Shown: positions 61,978 to 64,000 of the stretch, one piece after another
Layout: every line of letters begins with the position of its first letter
Position numbering within the stretch: position 1 is the first letter of the stretch
DNA from: Amphibalanus amphitrite
Lineage: Eukaryota; Arthropoda; Thecostraca; Balanomorpha; Balanidae
Reading direction: 5' to 3'
Assembly (NCBI RefSeq): GCF_019059575.1
Contig: NW_024881710.1
Location: 493,001-557,000 of the forward strand
Length of the DNA stretch: 64,000 bases
Position numbers and translations under genes: made by a program
Notes under the pieces: model-generated
Databases searched by the model: none
Told to the model about the DNA's origin: nothing
What the model saw: the letters and a program-made list of their open reading frames with translations, nothing else

Positions 61978-62267
61978 CAAAGTACGTACAGCCCTCAGCA
62001 CACTGCGTGGTAGGTATTGGTTTTTCGACAAAACCGATAATAGTTACCTCAAAGGCTATATTATCAGTTAGTCAGAAATCTGATTGCACATTGATGCCTA
62101 TATATGGCCTTGCATAGATGCGCAATGCCCCACTCCTTCGATTGGGTCCATCACTGAACAAAGTATGCGCCTATTATGGCAGCAAAAAGCAAAAGTTTTT
62201 TGGGGGGCAAGTATATACAGTTTTTTATGTATTGTTGCCAAACTGGAAGTAAAATGTATACCACCAG

Positions 62268-63125
62268 TAAAACGCCTTTTGGGCGAAGAACGAGCGAGCG
62301 AGATAGTGAGCCCTGCACGTGCGCAAGGACGAGAGAGTACTTCCAACGGGCTTATGCAAAGCACCCTTCTAACCGGTCGCTAGCGGTGTGCCAAATTTGA
62401 ACGCAATCGGCCCAGCCGTTCCTGAGATCTGGAAGCGGCATTCTGCACGTGCGCACGTGCAAGCGGGGTCCAAACTGACTTTTGCACGGCACCCTACTAA
62501 CCGGTCCCCAACCGTGTACCAAATTTAAGCGCAATCGGCCCAGCCGTTCTCGAGATCTGGAAGCGCCCCCTGCACGTGCGCACGTGCAGTAGCACACCGA
62601 CCGCAACACATGGGAATGCATTGCCTGGTGGGTGCCTACCTGTATGCCAAGTTTCAGCGAAATCGCCCCAGTAATTACCGAGTTATTGAAATGGGAACAA
62701 ATTTGGCACCTCTTCTTTTTGTATTTTGCACGTGCAGTGGGGGTCACTCACATAGATCAAGAGTAGCCGACCTTTGGTAGAAGGGATGCAGCTACCCTAC
62801 AAAAATTACCGCAAGACCCAAGCCCAAGCGGTTGCTGAGATATGAGCCTCTCAAAATCACTGCTTTTGCAAAACAGCTTGAACACCCTTGGCTTTTCACG
62901 TGGCACGTGCCACGACGGTCACTGAGATGTATCAAAAGTAGTCAATTACGGGGTAGAAGGAATGGGGCTACCCAGCAAAAAAGACCGCAGGCCAATCGGT
63001 CCAGCGGTTGCTGAGATATAAGCCTCTCAAAAGCGTTACAGGCCGGGCCGGGCCGCTCATACTGAGATTTTTCCCTTATATTGAAAAGACTTCGCTTCGC
63101 TCGCTGCGCTCGCTCGCTCGTAATG
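62268..63125 (+). mobile_element. CACGTG-rich element, full length
   Basis: Begins AGTAAAACGCCTTTTGGGCG, ends TTCGCTCGCTGCGCTCGCTC. Perfect 18-bp palindrome TGCACGTGCGCACGTGCA at 62444-62461, with another at about 62571-62588. Repeated internal blocks with CAATCGGCCCAGCCGTT. Confidence 0.9.
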
Positions 63126-63270
63126 ATAATCCAAATCTAAGGTACGGAGCCTCGCGCGTCTTGCTGTTACGATTTCAGAGTGACCGATAGCATATTATTC
63201 GAATTATTGTCGAATTTGTCGAAAAAGAATACCTAGCACGCAGTATGCAGAGGGCTGTACATACATATCT

Positions 63271-64000
63271 TAAACACCAGTAAAACGCCTTTTGGGCGAA
63301 GAACGAGCGAGCGAGATAGTGAGCCCTGCACGTGCGGAAGGGCGAGAGGGTGCTTCCAACGGGCTTGTGCAAAGCACCCTTCTAACCGGTCGCTAGCGGT
63401 GTGCCAAATTTGAACGCAATCGGCCCAGCCGTTCCTGAGATCTGGAAGCGGCACTCTGCACGTGCGCACGTGCAAACGGGGTCCAAAATGACTTTTGCAC
63501 GGCACCCTACTAACTGGTCCCCAACCGTGTACCAAATTTGAGCGCAATCGGCCCAGCCGTTCTCGAGATCTGGAAACGCCCCCTGCACGTGCGCACGTGC
63601 AGTAGCACCCTAACCGCAACACATGGGAATGCATTGCCTGGTGGGTGCCTACCTGTATGCCAAGTTTCAGCTAAATCACCCCAGTAATTACCGAGTTACT
63701 GAAATGGGAACAAATTTGGCACCTCTTATTGTTGTATTTTGCACGTGCACTGGGGGTGACCCACATACATCGAGAGTATCCTATTTTGGGTAGAAGGGAT
63801 GCTGCTACCCTACAAAAATTACCGCAAGTCAATCGCCCAAGCGGCTGCTGAGATATGAGCCTCTCAATATCACTACTTTTGCAAAACAGCTTGAACACCC
63901 TTGACTTTTCACGTGGCACGTGCCACGACGGTCACTGAGATGTATCAAAAGTAGTCAATTACGGGGTAGAAGGGATGGGGCTACCCAACAAAAAAGACCG
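63271..64000 (+). mobile_element. CACGTG-rich element, runs off the right edge
   Basis: Starts AGTAAAACGCCTTTTGGGCG and follows 62268 onward with few differences. The right end is outside the window. Confidence 0.9.

Overview
The window is eukaryotic nuclear DNA, most likely from an arthropod. It carries one spliced gene with consensus GT-AG introns. Every other strand is packed with non-autonomous DNA transposons, foldback elements and minisatellites. No bacterial-style operon, rRNA or functional tRNA was found. The species cannot be named from the sequence. An arthropod is inferred from the gene type, an alpha-2-macroglobulin (A2M) with a cassette of alternative bait-region exons, a layout known from insect thioester proteins and tick A2M.

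The gene is on the minus strand, from 60308 (first exon seen) down to a stop codon at 19843, over about 40 kb. I could join 20 exons by splice signals and reading-frame phase: MG3 (60308, 57126), MG4 (55502, 54875), MG5/MG6 (54079, 53271, 49335, 47939), pre-bait (43197), four alternative bait exons (34171, 32647, 30117, 26972), post-bait MG6/MG7 (25546, 23398, 23019, 22674), the thioester exon with GCGEQN (22173), a large TED/CUB/receptor-binding exon (21770), a receptor-binding exon (20310) and a tiny terminal exon (19869). A transcript using one bait exon encodes about 1,270 residues. The signal peptide, MG1 and MG2 lie beyond the right edge. All four bait exons start in phase 0 and have lengths of 3n+2, so exactly one keeps the frame: the frame itself enforces mutually exclusive use.

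The rest is mobile DNA. The dominant family (about 20 full or partial copies across the window) is a TTAA-flanked, roughly 0.6-1.6 kb piggyBac-like MITE superfamily with termini CCCGCGC...GCGCGGG. Its members have a G-run/C-run hairpin near each end, a GC palindrome, a central palindrome, and very many AGGTCA/TGACCT hexamers, the half-site of nuclear receptors. Two filled/empty-site comparisons inside the window support TTAA target duplication. Other families are hAT-like elements with 8-bp duplications (6181-9202, 38439-41251, 49457-50035), two of which carry minisatellites; nested TA-flanked elements (43755-47616 with 45603-46544 inside); a CACGTG-rich family with GAGCGAGCGA ends (12.3 kb, 16.6 kb, 61.2-64.0 kb); and small foldback MITEs.

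Layout: 1-19.6 kb is repeat-rich with two GC-rich unique islands (about 13.1-13.4 kb and 17.4-18.9 kb); 19.65-60.3 kb is the A2M gene with repeat-filled introns; 60.3-64 kb is repeats, either its upstream intron or flank. Several introns have tandem arrays that begin within about 5-20 bases of the 5' splice site, and two introns contain large inverted arrays that could fold the pre-mRNA.
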